Shown here: piece by piece, positions 8,901 to 16,069 of the stretch
Numbering within the stretch: position 1 is the stretch's first letter
Layout: the number at the start of each line of letters is the position of its first letter
Origin: Owenweeksia sp964619125
GTDB taxonomy: Bacteria > Bacteroidota > Bacteroidia > Flavobacteriales > Schleiferiaceae
Direction: 5' to 3'
Length of the DNA stretch: 21,019 nucleotides
Assembly (NCBI GenBank): GCA_964619125.1
Contig: CAZUCA010000062.1
Span: forward strand, 1-21,019
Position numbers and translations under genes: made by a program
The notes under the pieces: model-generated
The model's input: only the letters and a program-made list of their open reading frames with translations
What the model was told of the DNA's origin: nothing
Databases searched by the model: none

Positions 8901-11677
8901 CTGGTTTTTACGTCCGTAAAGTAAAGTCTTGACAGCGTTTCGGGCTCCACAAAACCCACACTGTCAGGTCGGTTTAGTAAAAACTGGTAGGCCTTATCCC
9001 AGGCCGTAAAACCAGCTACTGAACGGTTGGAGATACTTTCCTCCTTCACCTGCCTGCCCTGCTTAGCTTTGCTATCTCTTGTTTCTACGTAGAGCTCCTC
9101 GGTTTCAAAAAACAGTTTTACACGCTTTTCCTCTTCCTGGCTAATTGGTGTTTCCGAAATAATTTGCTTGGCCTCCTCAACCACAGCCTTGCCATTACTA
9201 CTCCCATTGGCACTGCCATTAGGGGTCCCATTGGTAGCCATCAGCCGCGCCACATCAAAGGGAAACTGGCCATCAAAATCCGGTGACAGGCGATGACTAT
9301 TTGAAATATTAGGCTCCTGAATACCTATCAACCGTTTTTTGACATTTTCAATTAGTTGTTCATAATTTACCGTGGTACCTTTATTAAGGTTTCTGAATTC
9401 GGAAATCAGGGTATTGGTAAAATAGCCGCCACTATTTTCTTCTTTGGCGGTTTCGTCGGCTAAACAGGCGGAGAGGTTTTTCACGTATACCCGGTAATCG
9501 CTTCGGGTTTGCGGAGCATATTTCTTACGCAAAGAACCGGGGGTTTCATTGTGAAGAGCCAGGATTTGAGTAACCTGCCTTAAACCAATGTGACGCTCCC
9601 TTACCGCTTGTTGTTCAAGCACATCACCATTAGTGAGGGTGGCATTTCGACTCATGGTTTGGCTATGGCAGGAATCGGAAATAAGAAGCACCCGGATGCT
9701 GGGTCTGATTTCGGCCAGGGTATTGAATATTTCATCGTCAAGCAGAAAACCGTCGTAGGTTACCCATGATTCATCATAGCCATCTTCTTCGCTGTCATGG
9801 CTTCCCTGATCCTTTAGTTGGGCCCCATGACCGGCGTAGGTAATCATCAGGATATCTCCGTCCTCAAGCTTATTGCCCAGATCACGGATATGGTTCTTAA
9901 TATTATCCCTGGTAGCTTCCTGATTCCTCAACTGGTGGGTTTCATAGCCTAATTCCCGTGCAAAAGTGGTCATCGTTTCCATGTCTTTCACACAGGCAAA
10001 AAGCGGGGGTACATTGCTGGCGTAATAATCGTTGCTCACATTGTTTATACCGATATGGAGTGACACGGCATTTGAATTTGTCTGGCTCATAATATTAGGT
10101 TTAGTTAATTTTTCCTTGAAAATATTTTGCACCACCCAATCGGCACGTAACAAGCCATAGCCAAAATGGGGGTGATATAGTTTTTTCGGGGAGGCGCCTC
10201 CAAGAGGTAAGCAGGAATCCTGGAGAACTTTTTTGAGTTTGGCAGCACTAATATCCGGGGCCAAAGCCAATGCCAACGCCGCAATACCGGCCACCCCCGG
10301 GCAGGAAGCAGAAGTCCCCGAAAAGAGTGGGTATACATCCTCATTGCCATAACCACGGTCGAGACGGTCAGTTACCAGTACCCCGTAATCCTGGCTCCAC
10401 TGCTCCCCCTGTCGCCGGTAATCGCCGCTGGGAAAAGAGCAAAATAAGGGACTGTCATAATCGCCGTACACGGCCTTTTTGTTGTCCTTATTTATGGCCC
10501 CAATAGCCATTACGTCGGGATGGGAAGCGTATTCATCCTGCAGCACCTTCTCGTTACCATTGCCAGCCGCAAAAAATATCAGACAGCCTTTACCCTGCCT
10601 TCCTTGTCTGGCAGCGTAACGGATCGCCAGGTTGGTGTGGTCAGGAATAGGAAACACCACCTTGCGCTCTTCTGTATGTCTGAAATCACCATCGGGAGGA
10701 CCCCAGGAACAGGAAATGATATCAGCACCATGTTGGGCGGCCCAGTAAAAGGCTTCCGATTCGAGTACCGATCCCAGTCCCAATGTCCGCACCGGCATAA
10801 GCTGTGCTTTGGGAGCAATGCCCGGTGCCCGAGCATATGATGAACAGGCAATACCAGCACAGGCAGTGCCGTGTTTTTCATTGAACTGGTGCTGGGGTTT
10901 CCTACCGCTCCCGTTGTCGAGCATATCGCGATAGGCCGGTATTTTTCCGGGCATACTGAAGGCCGGATGGTTAAAGTCGAGCCCATTGTCAATGATGCAT
11001 ATCTTTACCTGCTCGCCCTGGCTATATTGCCAGGCCTCCTTTAGCCCTATCTTGTCAAAAATCCAATCATTCTCCTGCCCGTTGATTGGGGTCAGTGACC
11101 GCTTTACTTCGTCAAATACATTCTTGCGCTTTACCACCAACTCCGGGTGGCACAATTGCACCCCCGGACTATTTAACAGGTGCTTATCCAGTGCGAAAAT
11201 TTCTTTTTGAAGATCCTGTTGGGGTTTTACGAAGTAAGCATTTGCGGCAAAGCCGAGTTTTAAACTGGGGATCAGCTTTTGTTGCTTCAGAAAAGCGTTG
11301 ATAGCAGGGGTCTGCATATCATCCTCAAACTTAAGGAAGAGGTTGCCGGTATAGATCTGATAGATCCCCGAATCCTTAAACTGCATTACGGTTCCGGTGT
11401 AAATTATCCGGGAATCATTAAGCTTACGCAAGGCTGCCTTGAGCTCATCTCTGAATGCGGCAGGATCTTCAGCCACAATACGGTACACGAATACCGAGGC
11501 TTCGGGGTAATGCTCTATTTGCCGAACCTGGCTCCACAGCGGCTTAAGAGACGGGGTGGCATCGATAAGCACCTGGGGATTGTAATCATTACGCGTACGA
11601 ATCAAAAAGAGATCCTGCGAGGGGATCAAGTTGAACACTTCTCTTTTACCAAAATTATAGTGCACTTCATGTGCCAT
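5990..11677 (-). CDS. Four-hydrolase fusion: subtilase - metacaspase-like - subtilase - alpha/beta hydrolase
   Basis: The 1895-residue product has no signal peptide or membrane helix, so it is probably cytoplasmic. Domains in order: a pro-segment-like region (about 90-185, including CHPEL); subtilase 1 (about 205-515) with Asp230, His269 (KHGTACAG), oxyanion Asn373 and Ser456 (SGTSASCPG); a caspase/metacaspase-like domain (about 535-810) with His617 (YAGHGAQ), Cys670 (SDSCHS) and an acidic EEDGYDE segment; an Asn/Gly/Ser linker (815-829); a second pro-segment-like region (about 890-915, including FVEPETL); subtilase 2 (about 980-1295) with Asp991, His1035 (GHGQGT), Asn1133 and Ser1231 (GGTSSATP); a region of no known family (1330-1600); and a lipase-like alpha/beta hydrolase (about 1618-1895) with Ser1696 (ARSRGG), Asp1839 (TNDGVAP) and His1876 (VSHFAYL). 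Every catalytic set is complete. It is the second gene of an operon with a LecA-like gene 17 bp upstream. Possible roles are a self-processing effector of a conflict or cell-death system, or a polymer-degrading enzyme. The domains are clear; the role is inference. Confidence 0.93.
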   Translation of the reverse strand: MAHEVHYNFGKREVFNLIPSQDLFLIRTRNDYNPQVLIDATPSLKPLWSQVRQIEHYPEASVFVYRIVAEDPAAFRDELKAALRKLNDSRIIYTGTVMQFKDSGIYQIYTGNLFLKFEDDMQTPAINAFLKQQKLIPSLKLGFAANAYFVKPQQDLQKEIFALDKHLLNSPGVQLCHPELVVKRKNVFDEVKRSLTPINGQENDWIFDKIGLKEAWQYSQGEQVKICIIDNGLDFNHPAFSMPGKIPAYRDMLDNGSGRKPQHQFNEKHGTACAGIACSSYARAPGIAPKAQLMPVRTLGLGSVLESEAFYWAAQHGADIISCSWGPPDGDFRHTEERKVVFPIPDHTNLAIRYAARQGRQGKGCLIFFAAGNGNEKVLQDEYASHPDVMAIGAINKDNKKAVYGDYDSPLFCSFPSGDYRRQGEQWSQDYGVLVTDRLDRGYGNEDVYPLFSGTSASCPGVAGIAALALALAPDISAAKLKKVLQDSCLPLGGASPKKLYHPHFGYGLLRADWVVQNIFKEKLTKPNIMSQTNSNAVSLHIGINNVSNDYYASNVPPLFACVKDMETMTTFARELGYETHQLRNQEATRDNIKNHIRDLGNKLEDGDILMITYAGHGAQLKDQGSHDSEEDGYDESWVTYDGFLLDDEIFNTLAEIRPSIRVLLISDSCHSQTMSRNATLTNGDVLEQQAVRERHIGLRQVTQILALHNETPGSLRKKYAPQTRSDYRVYVKNLSACLADETAKEENSGGYFTNTLISEFRNLNKGTTVNYEQLIENVKKRLIGIQEPNISNSHRLSPDFDGQFPFDVARLMATNGTPNGSANGSSNGKAVVEEAKQIISETPISQEEEKRVKLFFETEELYVETRDSKAKQGRQVKEESISNRSVAGFTAWDKAYQFLLNRPDSVGFVEPETLSRLYFTDVKTSQDRSTGSYLDTYPNPEQFQNPTPFIWHLDDEHSQLRKANEKVFPAINTGAEIEQREDVVKIAHIDTGYLPDHPSLPGNIDRKNAKSFDWGNNNAIDNDDPLAAGEQQGHGQGTISILAGNWVDLEHTDNNYKGFFGAIPNARVLPIKVGETVALISGKRFARAVDYAIEQGCEVITMSMAGLPSKVMAKAVNRAYEAGVVIVSAASNSFSKGAGVTLPKRTLYPARYDRVIAAVGAAYNKKPYLNKYHVDTRAAGGRYMQTCYGPESVLPTSIAAYTPNISWFNKMENNPDGSISYYVKSGGGTSSATPQIAAAAALYIQHYRKELKDYEGSWKKAEIVRQALFHSADASTAYNYVYGNGLLRAFEALDPQYSPDNLKDQVRRAKPAPEKRRFLGGLFGVWRNRSLGTDLSEDAIESLQDMMATEINQLLHKDPALFPWLDKLDLDDEEFPLDDPDMVQKILDSEYSSDFLRQQLLSRESAGQENIRAQSAEINNRYLESVKGNLVVRARGLEVDIVNKQSYKSTVENHSVWVDEFELDVRHSRSLRSGAKRELTIEVDDDKMDSMMLVEKVYESGAICSWKSDILDELAHGRERSATTSGRQVYIFSPEEFSSQERGLWDVLKKTKVKVFKWIKNIKNAPQKKIQELLDPIGDRHYELMFFDLQGEQDGHTGWQPLHGNSETQIFKDIAKDSKPVLLMLPGLFSKVQPGFDEFLDEQDYRRELAKKHCRYAIGFNMPTVVHGIKDNADEFSKLFKDKFDKKECNVLARSRGGVVARYLFEKNWNKDKTPFVLRQLIMFGTPNQGTMMASSKNWKTFFNYATNIARLSLGTVAPVVPTILTALKALSLRVVDLPGINDLEEQSLVLKELNDIKMDRSNYFVFTSDFEPDSRFFKRLVDEFIVDRMIFKRQTNDGVAPVLGAIFANRNISHRVQFDDKQYHIAPRRQEVSHFAYLQPRNKEIIAMVLRKL
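10081..10125 (-). other. Internal ATG and AT-rich junction between subtilase 1 and caspase
   Basis: Within the giant gene the codons between the first subtilase and the caspase domain are unusually AT-rich (AATTAACTAAACCTAATATT just before ATG at 10088-10090). They look like an untranslated leader. The ATG is followed by AGCCAGACAAAT and directly opens the caspase domain (MSQTNSNAVSLHIGIN). Both other frames contain TAA or TGA triplets here. The site could be an internal start giving a caspase-subtilase-lipase product, or the scar of two genes fused in frame. Confidence 0.4.
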
Positions 11678-11694
11678 GAGGCCTTGTGTTGCTG

Positions 11695-12087
11695 TTATCC
11701 CGTACGCTCCACCGTCAACTTCATATTGCCTTTGTTATTACCATAATGCTTAAAGCTGTCATTGGGAAAGAAGTATAATTCCCCATCGGCCTCCACCTTA
11801 TAGTTTTCCAACTGAAAGCCAATTTTGAAATGATGATCCTCATTGCGACCAATGGTACCACACAACTCGAAGCACTTGGCATTTTTTACCCGCTTAAAGG
11901 GCCGGAGAAGGGCCGGATTCCAAAATCCACCAGCTGAGCTACGCCAAAACCAATCAACCCAGGATTTTTCGCGGCTGGCGCTAAATGAATATATCTCACC
12001 GAAGGCCACCTCCAGTTGTGGTTCGGAAGAGTACTGCTCTTTGGCATCCACACACACTACTAACGAATCGTTGATGCCCAATTTCAT
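11695..12087 (-). CDS. LecA/PA-IL-like domain protein
   Basis: From the ATG at 12085-12087 the product is 130 residues. Its C-terminal half fits the PA-IL (LecA) fold: GEIYSFSAS strand, WVDWFW, then CFELCGTIG, and a final Ca-loop-like motif NDSFKHYGNNKG followed by LTVER. In Pseudomonas LecA the equivalent loop NDVPGTYGNNSG supplies calcium and galactose ligands. Asp110, Asn117 and Asn118 here match LecA Asp100, Asn107 and Asn108. No signal peptide is present, as in LecA. The residues LecA uses elsewhere for galactose are not recognisable, so sugar binding is uncertain. The frame stays open to a TTG at 12147, but the 20 extra residues are Asn-rich and more likely leader. It is the first gene of the operon with the four-hydrolase protein, suggesting it acts as a targeting or sensing partner. 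Confidence 0.75.
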   Translation of the reverse strand: MKLGINDSLVVCVDAKEQYSSEPQLEVAFGEIYSFSASREKSWVDWFWRSSAGGFWNPALLRPFKRVKNAKCFELCGTIGRNEDHHFKIGFQLENYKVEADGELYFFPNDSFKHYGNNKGNMKLTVERTG

Positions 12088-12355
12088 AACCGGTAAATTA
12101 GTAGTGTTAGGAACTGAGGTGTTGTTAAAAAACAACTTATCAAACAAGTTGAAATTAAATGCATTGGCTAAGGAATTTGGTTGTTTAAAAATAAAAAAAT
12201 ATTAAACTCCACGATCCGCTTAGCGGCTGTTTTTCAATATTTTAAATATCCTCTACCTCCAGCCGCCTGATAGCAGGGATTTTCATATTTCTCACAACTA
12301 TTCCATTTCCCAGAGCTGAGCATACTATTTTAGCCATTTCCTTATCATTCGAATC
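12088..12355. promoter_or_regulatory. Divergent promoter region with a 6-bp inverted repeat
   Basis: This AT-rich region separates the leftward LecA-like operon from the rightward yjdM-like gene. It contains a hairpin-like GTTGTT-aaaa-AACAAC at 12121-12136, about 35 bp upstream of the LecA-like ATG, where an operator could sit. On the minus strand TAATTTAC lies a few bases before that ATG and loosely resembles the TAnnTTTG -7 element. No clear promoter is visible for the rightward gene. Confidence 0.4.
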
Positions 12356-12694
12356 ATGTCTGAAAACATCCCTCCCTGCCCCCAATGCAACTCTCCCTAT
12401 GCCTACGAAATGGACGCCCTGCTGGTGTGCCCCGAGTGTGGCCATGAGTGGAACCCCAATGAAGTGGAAGAGGAAAATGCTTTACTGGTAAAAGATGCCA
12501 ATGGCAACCCCCTGGCCGATGGCGATACAGTGGTAGTGGTCAAAAACCTGCCGGTAAAAGGTGCCGCCAGCCCCATTAAGGCCGGTACCAAGGTGAAGAA
12601 TATTCGCCTTACAGATGGTGATCACAATATCGATTGCAAAATTGACGGCTTTGGTGCCATGGCGCTGAAATCAGAGTTTGTTAAGAAGGCCTGA
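12356..12694 (+). CDS. yjdM: PhnA/YjdM family zinc-ribbon protein
   Basis: The 112-residue product is the normal length for this family. It has an N-terminal zinc ribbon with Cys8-x2-Cys11 and Cys25-x2-Cys28 (CPQC and CPECGHEW), joined by the typical YAYEMDALLV hairpin. The C-terminal domain reads DANGNPLADGDTVVVVK, then GTKVKNIRL and a final IDGFGAMALKSEFVKK. The gene was named after the Escherichia coli phosphonate locus, but the protein is not required for phosphonate use and its cellular role is unclear. It stands alone, with no phosphonate genes nearby. Confidence 0.93.
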   Translation: MSENIPPCPQCNSPYAYEMDALLVCPECGHEWNPNEVEEENALLVKDANGNPLADGDTVVVVKNLPVKGAASPIKAGTKVKNIRLTDGDHNIDCKIDGFGAMALKSEFVKKA

Positions 12695-12751
12695 ATGATA
12701 CTGCTGCCCTTTGGCATGAACCGCCAGGCATATAGTTGTAATTTCAGTTAT

Positions 12752-12759
12752 TACCTTTG
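12752..12759 (+). promoter_or_regulatory. TAnnTTTG -7 element of the metal-uptake locus
   Basis: TACCTTTG matches the Bacteroidota sigma -7 consensus TAnnTTTG. A TTG at 12736-12738 could serve as a -33 element, though spaced closer than usual (13 bp). The motif lies only 6 bp before the ATG at 12766, so transcription would start at or next to the start codon and the mRNA would be leaderless or nearly so. Confidence 0.6.
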
Positions 12760-12765
12760 CGCCCG

Positions 12766-13092
12766 ATGAATCTCCTCAAAACATACACACGCCCGCTGGC
12801 TGTACTGATGCTGGCCCTTCTGGCGCTGGTATTGCTACCACGGGAACTATGGCATGAGCATGAGGAGACTAGGCAAAATTTTCAGCAGGAGTCTGGTCTG
12901 AGCTACGCCAGCCATGACGATGACTGTGCACTCTGCGATTTTCAGCTCCCGCCCTACGAGCAACAGCTGGCTGGGCTGCCCTCACTGGCAGGCCCCTTCC
13001 CTTCCTGCTTTGTGCTTCTCCCGGAATTTACGCATCACTCAGCGCCCTTACGCGGCTATGCCGGCCGTGCCCCTCCCACCGTAAAAGCTTAG
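12766..13092 (+). CDS. DUF2946-like small membrane-anchored protein with His/Cys motifs
   Basis: The 108-residue product starts at the ATG at 12766; a TTG three codons earlier lies inside the promoter motif and is rejected. Residues 10-25 form one hydrophobic helix or uncleaved signal. They are followed by HEHEE (His30, His32), then SHDDDCALCDF (His50, Cys54, Cys57), and a Pro-rich C-terminus with THH and a final RGYAGRAPP. The CxxC and C-terminal R-G-P-P-like features recall DUF2946 proteins, which often sit next to metal-related TonB receptors. The exposed His and Cys residues suggest metal binding on the periplasmic side. It is followed 76 bp later by the TonB receptor gene, with which it probably forms a unit. 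Confidence 0.65.
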   Translation: MNLLKTYTRPLAVLMLALLALVLLPRELWHEHEETRQNFQQESGLSYASHDDDCALCDFQLPPYEQQLAGLPSLAGPFPSCFVLLPEFTHHSAPLRGYAGRAPPTVKA

Positions 13093-13168
13093 TATTGGGG
13101 TGCACACTGTAGCCGGTAGCTCCCTTCAGATTATTTTCCCTTTTACAGATTCCTTTATTCTTAACAAT

Positions 13169-15487
13169 ATGAGGTTCAGCATAGTAAGTTTTATGCTGTT
13201 GTTAGTGCATAGCGCGAGCTTCGGGCAACGGCTGTGCGATCTTGAAATTTCTGGCGAAATCAGGGATGAACACAACCTTGAGGCACTGGCTTTTGCGGAG
13301 GTGGTTATTCAGGAACTGGGGCGCGGGGTGGTAGCCGATAGCAGCGGCGAATACCGCATTGCGGGCTTGTGTGCCGGCACCTATACCTTAGTGGCCAGCC
13401 ATATCGGTTGTGAGCCGGTGACTCAGGTGGTTAAACTAAAGGCCAGCCGCAACAATGTCAACTTCTATCCGGAGCACCATTCACAGTTTCTTTCCGAAGC
13501 CACCATTGTAGGAGAGAAAAGGGAATCCCAAAAAGCGGCCCAGGTAAAGGTCAGGGCTGAGGATATTGAGTTGGCTAAGGGAAAAACCATCGCCGAGGCC
13601 ATTGAAAGTGTAAGCGGGGCCAGTGTGCTGAAAACCGGAAATACTATTGTAAAACCAGTGATTCATGGGCTTTTCGGCAACCGCATTGTTACGCTAAACA
13701 ATGGCGTACGGCAGGAAGACCAGCAATGGGGCCTGGAGCATGGCCTTAATATCGATCTCTTTAATGCGGAAAACATCAGCGTGCTAAAAGGTGCAGCGGC
13801 AGTGCAATATGGCACCGGTGCAGTTGGCGGAGTGCTAAAAGTGGATCCCGCTCCCCTGCCCTTCAATGAAAATTACTCGGGAAGACTGTATCTCATCGGA
13901 CAATCCAACGGACGCGGCGGTTCCTCAGCTTTTGAAATCGGCAAAGGATTTGGTGACAATTTTGCCATCCGCGCCCAGGCCAGTGCTAAAAAGCTGGGAG
14001 ACCTTTCGGCGCCTGACTATCTGCTGACCAACACCGCATCTGAAGAGCTCAATGCATCACTTAGTGCCGGCTATAAATTCGCTAAGGGACAAATCAAGCT
14101 ATATCTAAGCCACTATGGCAGCGAGCTCGGAATATTGGCTGCCAGTCATATTGGCAACCTTAGCGATCTGAAAAACGCCATCGAATCAGGACAGCCTCTT
14201 ATTATCGACGACTTTGATTATGTAATTGAAAATCCACGTCAAAAGCTCAGCCACGATCTGGTAAAGCTGAAGGCCAATTACCGCCTGAGCCCTAAAAATG
14301 AGCTTTCAGCCACTTACGCCTACCAGTTCAACCAAAGGCGCGAGTACGACATCCGCAGGGGCGGTCGCTCAGAGATTCCCGCCAATTTCCTACAGTTGAA
14401 AACCCATACCGTCAATCTCACGCTGCAAAGTCAGCGCAGCGGCCGCTGGAATTCAAGCTACGGGATTCAAAGCCTGATTCAGGAAAATACCAATGTGCCC
14501 GGAACCGGTATCCGCCCTATTCTTCCTAACTATAATACCTACCAGGTGGGCATTTTCGGACTTGAGGAATACGAACGCAATCGCTGGAAATACGAACTGG
14601 GCCTGCGCTACGGCTTTCAACACACCCAGGCACAGAAATATAGCTACCGGCAGAAACTGATAAAACCCATTTTTAATTACGCCAATATCGCCGCTACCGG
14701 AGGTCTCAGCTATCGTTTTAGTGAAAATGTTCAATTGAGCTCCTTACTGGCTTATGCCTACCGGGCACCACACATTAATGAATTGCTAAGCGAAGGACTG
14801 CATCACGGGGCGGCCAGCATTGAAGAGGGCGATTCAAACCTGATTCCCGAAAAATCGCTCAACTGGAGCAATACCCTTAGCCTGAATTTCAACCAGGTAC
14901 TGGAGGTGGATATCACCGCTTACGCCAATCCCTTTTGGGCTTATATCTACCTCGAACCACAACCCGAGCTTCGGCTGAGCATCAGGGGTGCTTTTCCCGT
15001 GTTTCAGTATAAGCAGACCGATGCCCTGCTCTCCGGCGTGGATCTCTCTGCCCGCTGGAAAATCTCTGAAAAATGGCGCTACCTGGTCAATGCTTCCTAC
15101 CTGCGGGGCTTCGACTTGTCCGATAATACTAACCTGGTGTTGATACCTCCCGGCACATTACATCAGGCACTGGGGTATGCGTTTAGCGATTGGAACCAGA
15201 TCAGGGATATCTACCTGGAAGGAACCCATGATTTTAAGGCTTATCAAAATTTCTACCCCCGTTACCAAAGCGAAATCCCGGAGCTTTTCCGCCCTCCCTC
15301 CGCTTATAATCTTTTTGGATTAAGGGCGGGCTTTAGCATCCCTTTCAAAGATAACCGCACGCTAAGTTGTACGTTATCTGCAGAGAACATTTTCAACACC
15401 CCCTACCGCAATTACCTGAACCGGCTCAGGTACTATGCGGATGACACGGGCAGGAACTTCAGCATTCAAGTCAAATATCAATTCTAA
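13169..15487 (+). CDS. TonB-dependent outer-membrane receptor, ZnuD-like metal type
   Basis: From the ATG at 13169 the protein is 772 residues with a signal peptide (MRFSIVSFMLLLVHSASFGQ); the frame also extends upstream to a GTG at 13100, which would bury the signal and is rejected. Residues about 24-90 are a carboxypeptidase-regulatory-like domain (SGEIRDEHNLEALAFAEV, SGEYRIAGL.AGTYTLV). The plug (about 125-230) contains PVIHGLFGNRI, NNGVRQEDQQWGLEH and LKGAAAVQYGTGAVGGVL, a pattern of zinc and other metal receptors such as ZnuD. The rest is a beta barrel ending in the aromatic VKYQF. It would bind its ligand at the surface and import it with TonB energy. Flanking genes (His/Cys membrane protein before, lipoprotein 10 bp after) support metal uptake; the exact metal is inferred. 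Confidence 0.9.
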   Translation: MRFSIVSFMLLLVHSASFGQRLCDLEISGEIRDEHNLEALAFAEVVIQELGRGVVADSSGEYRIAGLCAGTYTLVASHIGCEPVTQVVKLKASRNNVNFYPEHHSQFLSEATIVGEKRESQKAAQVKVRAEDIELAKGKTIAEAIESVSGASVLKTGNTIVKPVIHGLFGNRIVTLNNGVRQEDQQWGLEHGLNIDLFNAENISVLKGAAAVQYGTGAVGGVLKVDPAPLPFNENYSGRLYLIGQSNGRGGSSAFEIGKGFGDNFAIRAQASAKKLGDLSAPDYLLTNTASEELNASLSAGYKFAKGQIKLYLSHYGSELGILAASHIGNLSDLKNAIESGQPLIIDDFDYVIENPRQKLSHDLVKLKANYRLSPKNELSATYAYQFNQRREYDIRRGGRSEIPANFLQLKTHTVNLTLQSQRSGRWNSSYGIQSLIQENTNVPGTGIRPILPNYNTYQVGIFGLEEYERNRWKYELGLRYGFQHTQAQKYSYRQKLIKPIFNYANIAATGGLSYRFSENVQLSSLLAYAYRAPHINELLSEGLHHGAASIEEGDSNLIPEKSLNWSNTLSLNFNQVLEVDITAYANPFWAYIYLEPQPELRLSIRGAFPVFQYKQTDALLSGVDLSARWKISEKWRYLVNASYLRGFDLSDNTNLVLIPPGTLHQALGYAFSDWNQIRDIYLEGTHDFKAYQNFYPRYQSEIPELFRPPSAYNLFGLRAGFSIPFKDNRTLSCTLSAENIFNTPYRNYLNRLRYYADDTGRNFSIQVKYQF

Positions 15488-15497
15488 AACAGATTTC

Positions 15498-16061
15498 ATG
15501 AAAAGATCATATTACCTAATTGGGGCACTGGCTACCATCCTCGTAGGTGGCTGTAAAGATGACAATAAGCCGGAACCGGTTAATGAAGAAGAACTGATTA
15601 CTACCGTAAAGCTCACTTTCACTCCCCACGATGGCGGCAATGCTATCGTGTTTAGCTCAACGGACCTGGATGGTGATGGTGCCCAGGCACCGGTAGTAGT
15701 GAATGGAATCCTGAAAGACAGCACGATGTACCACCTTGCCGTGGAATTCCTTAATGAGCTTGAGAGTCCTGCCGAAGAAATCACCGCGGAAGTACAGCAG
15801 GAAGGCACTGAGCATCAGGTGTTTTTCAGCCTGGCTCCCACCCTGGATCTCAACCATAGTTATGACGATGCTGATACAGAAGGGAATCCCATCGGCTTGA
15901 TGAATATTTTCAATACCGGCGCGGCCAGTACAGGCGATTTGTCAGTGATTCTGCGCCACGAACCCAATAAGCAGGCCAGCGGCGTGGCCGCTGGTGATAT
16001 TACTAATGCCGGTGGTGTAACCGATGCGGAAGTGGAATTTGAAGTGATTATTGAAGAATAA
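15498..16061 (+). CDS. Lipoprotein accompanying the TonB receptor
   Basis: From the ATG at 15498, 10 bp after the receptor stop, the product is 187 residues. It has a lipoprotein signal with lipobox LVGGC (Cys19), followed by an acidic, charged linker (KDDNKPEPVNEEE). The rest reads as a beta-sandwich: TTVKLTFTP, DLDGDGAQAPVVV, TMYHLAVEFLN, HQVFFSLAP, YDDADTEGNPIGLMN, LSVILRHEPNK and VEFEVIIEE. Similar lipoproteins commonly follow ZnuD-like receptors in Bacteroidota; I know of no assigned function. The Asp-rich loops could bind metal ions. It is co-transcribed with the receptor and ends 8 bp before the stop of the convergent DUF6155-like gene. Confidence 0.8.
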   Translation: MKRSYYLIGALATILVGGCKDDNKPEPVNEEELITTVKLTFTPHDGGNAIVFSSTDLDGDGAQAPVVVNGILKDSTMYHLAVEFLNELESPAEEITAEVQQEGTEHQVFFSLAPTLDLNHSYDDADTEGNPIGLMNIFNTGAASTGDLSVILRHEPNKQASGVAAGDITNAGGVTDAEVEFEVIIEE

Positions 16062-16069
16062 AAATTTAA

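Noticed and set aside
12088..12147. Upstream TTG start for the LecA-like gene
   Set aside because: The 20 extra residues are Asn-rich and have no counterpart in LecA; the codons look like an AT-rich leader with a hairpin.
12242..12445. Minus-strand frame overlapping the yjdM-like start
   Set aside because: Antisense to the zinc ribbon and lacking features of its own.
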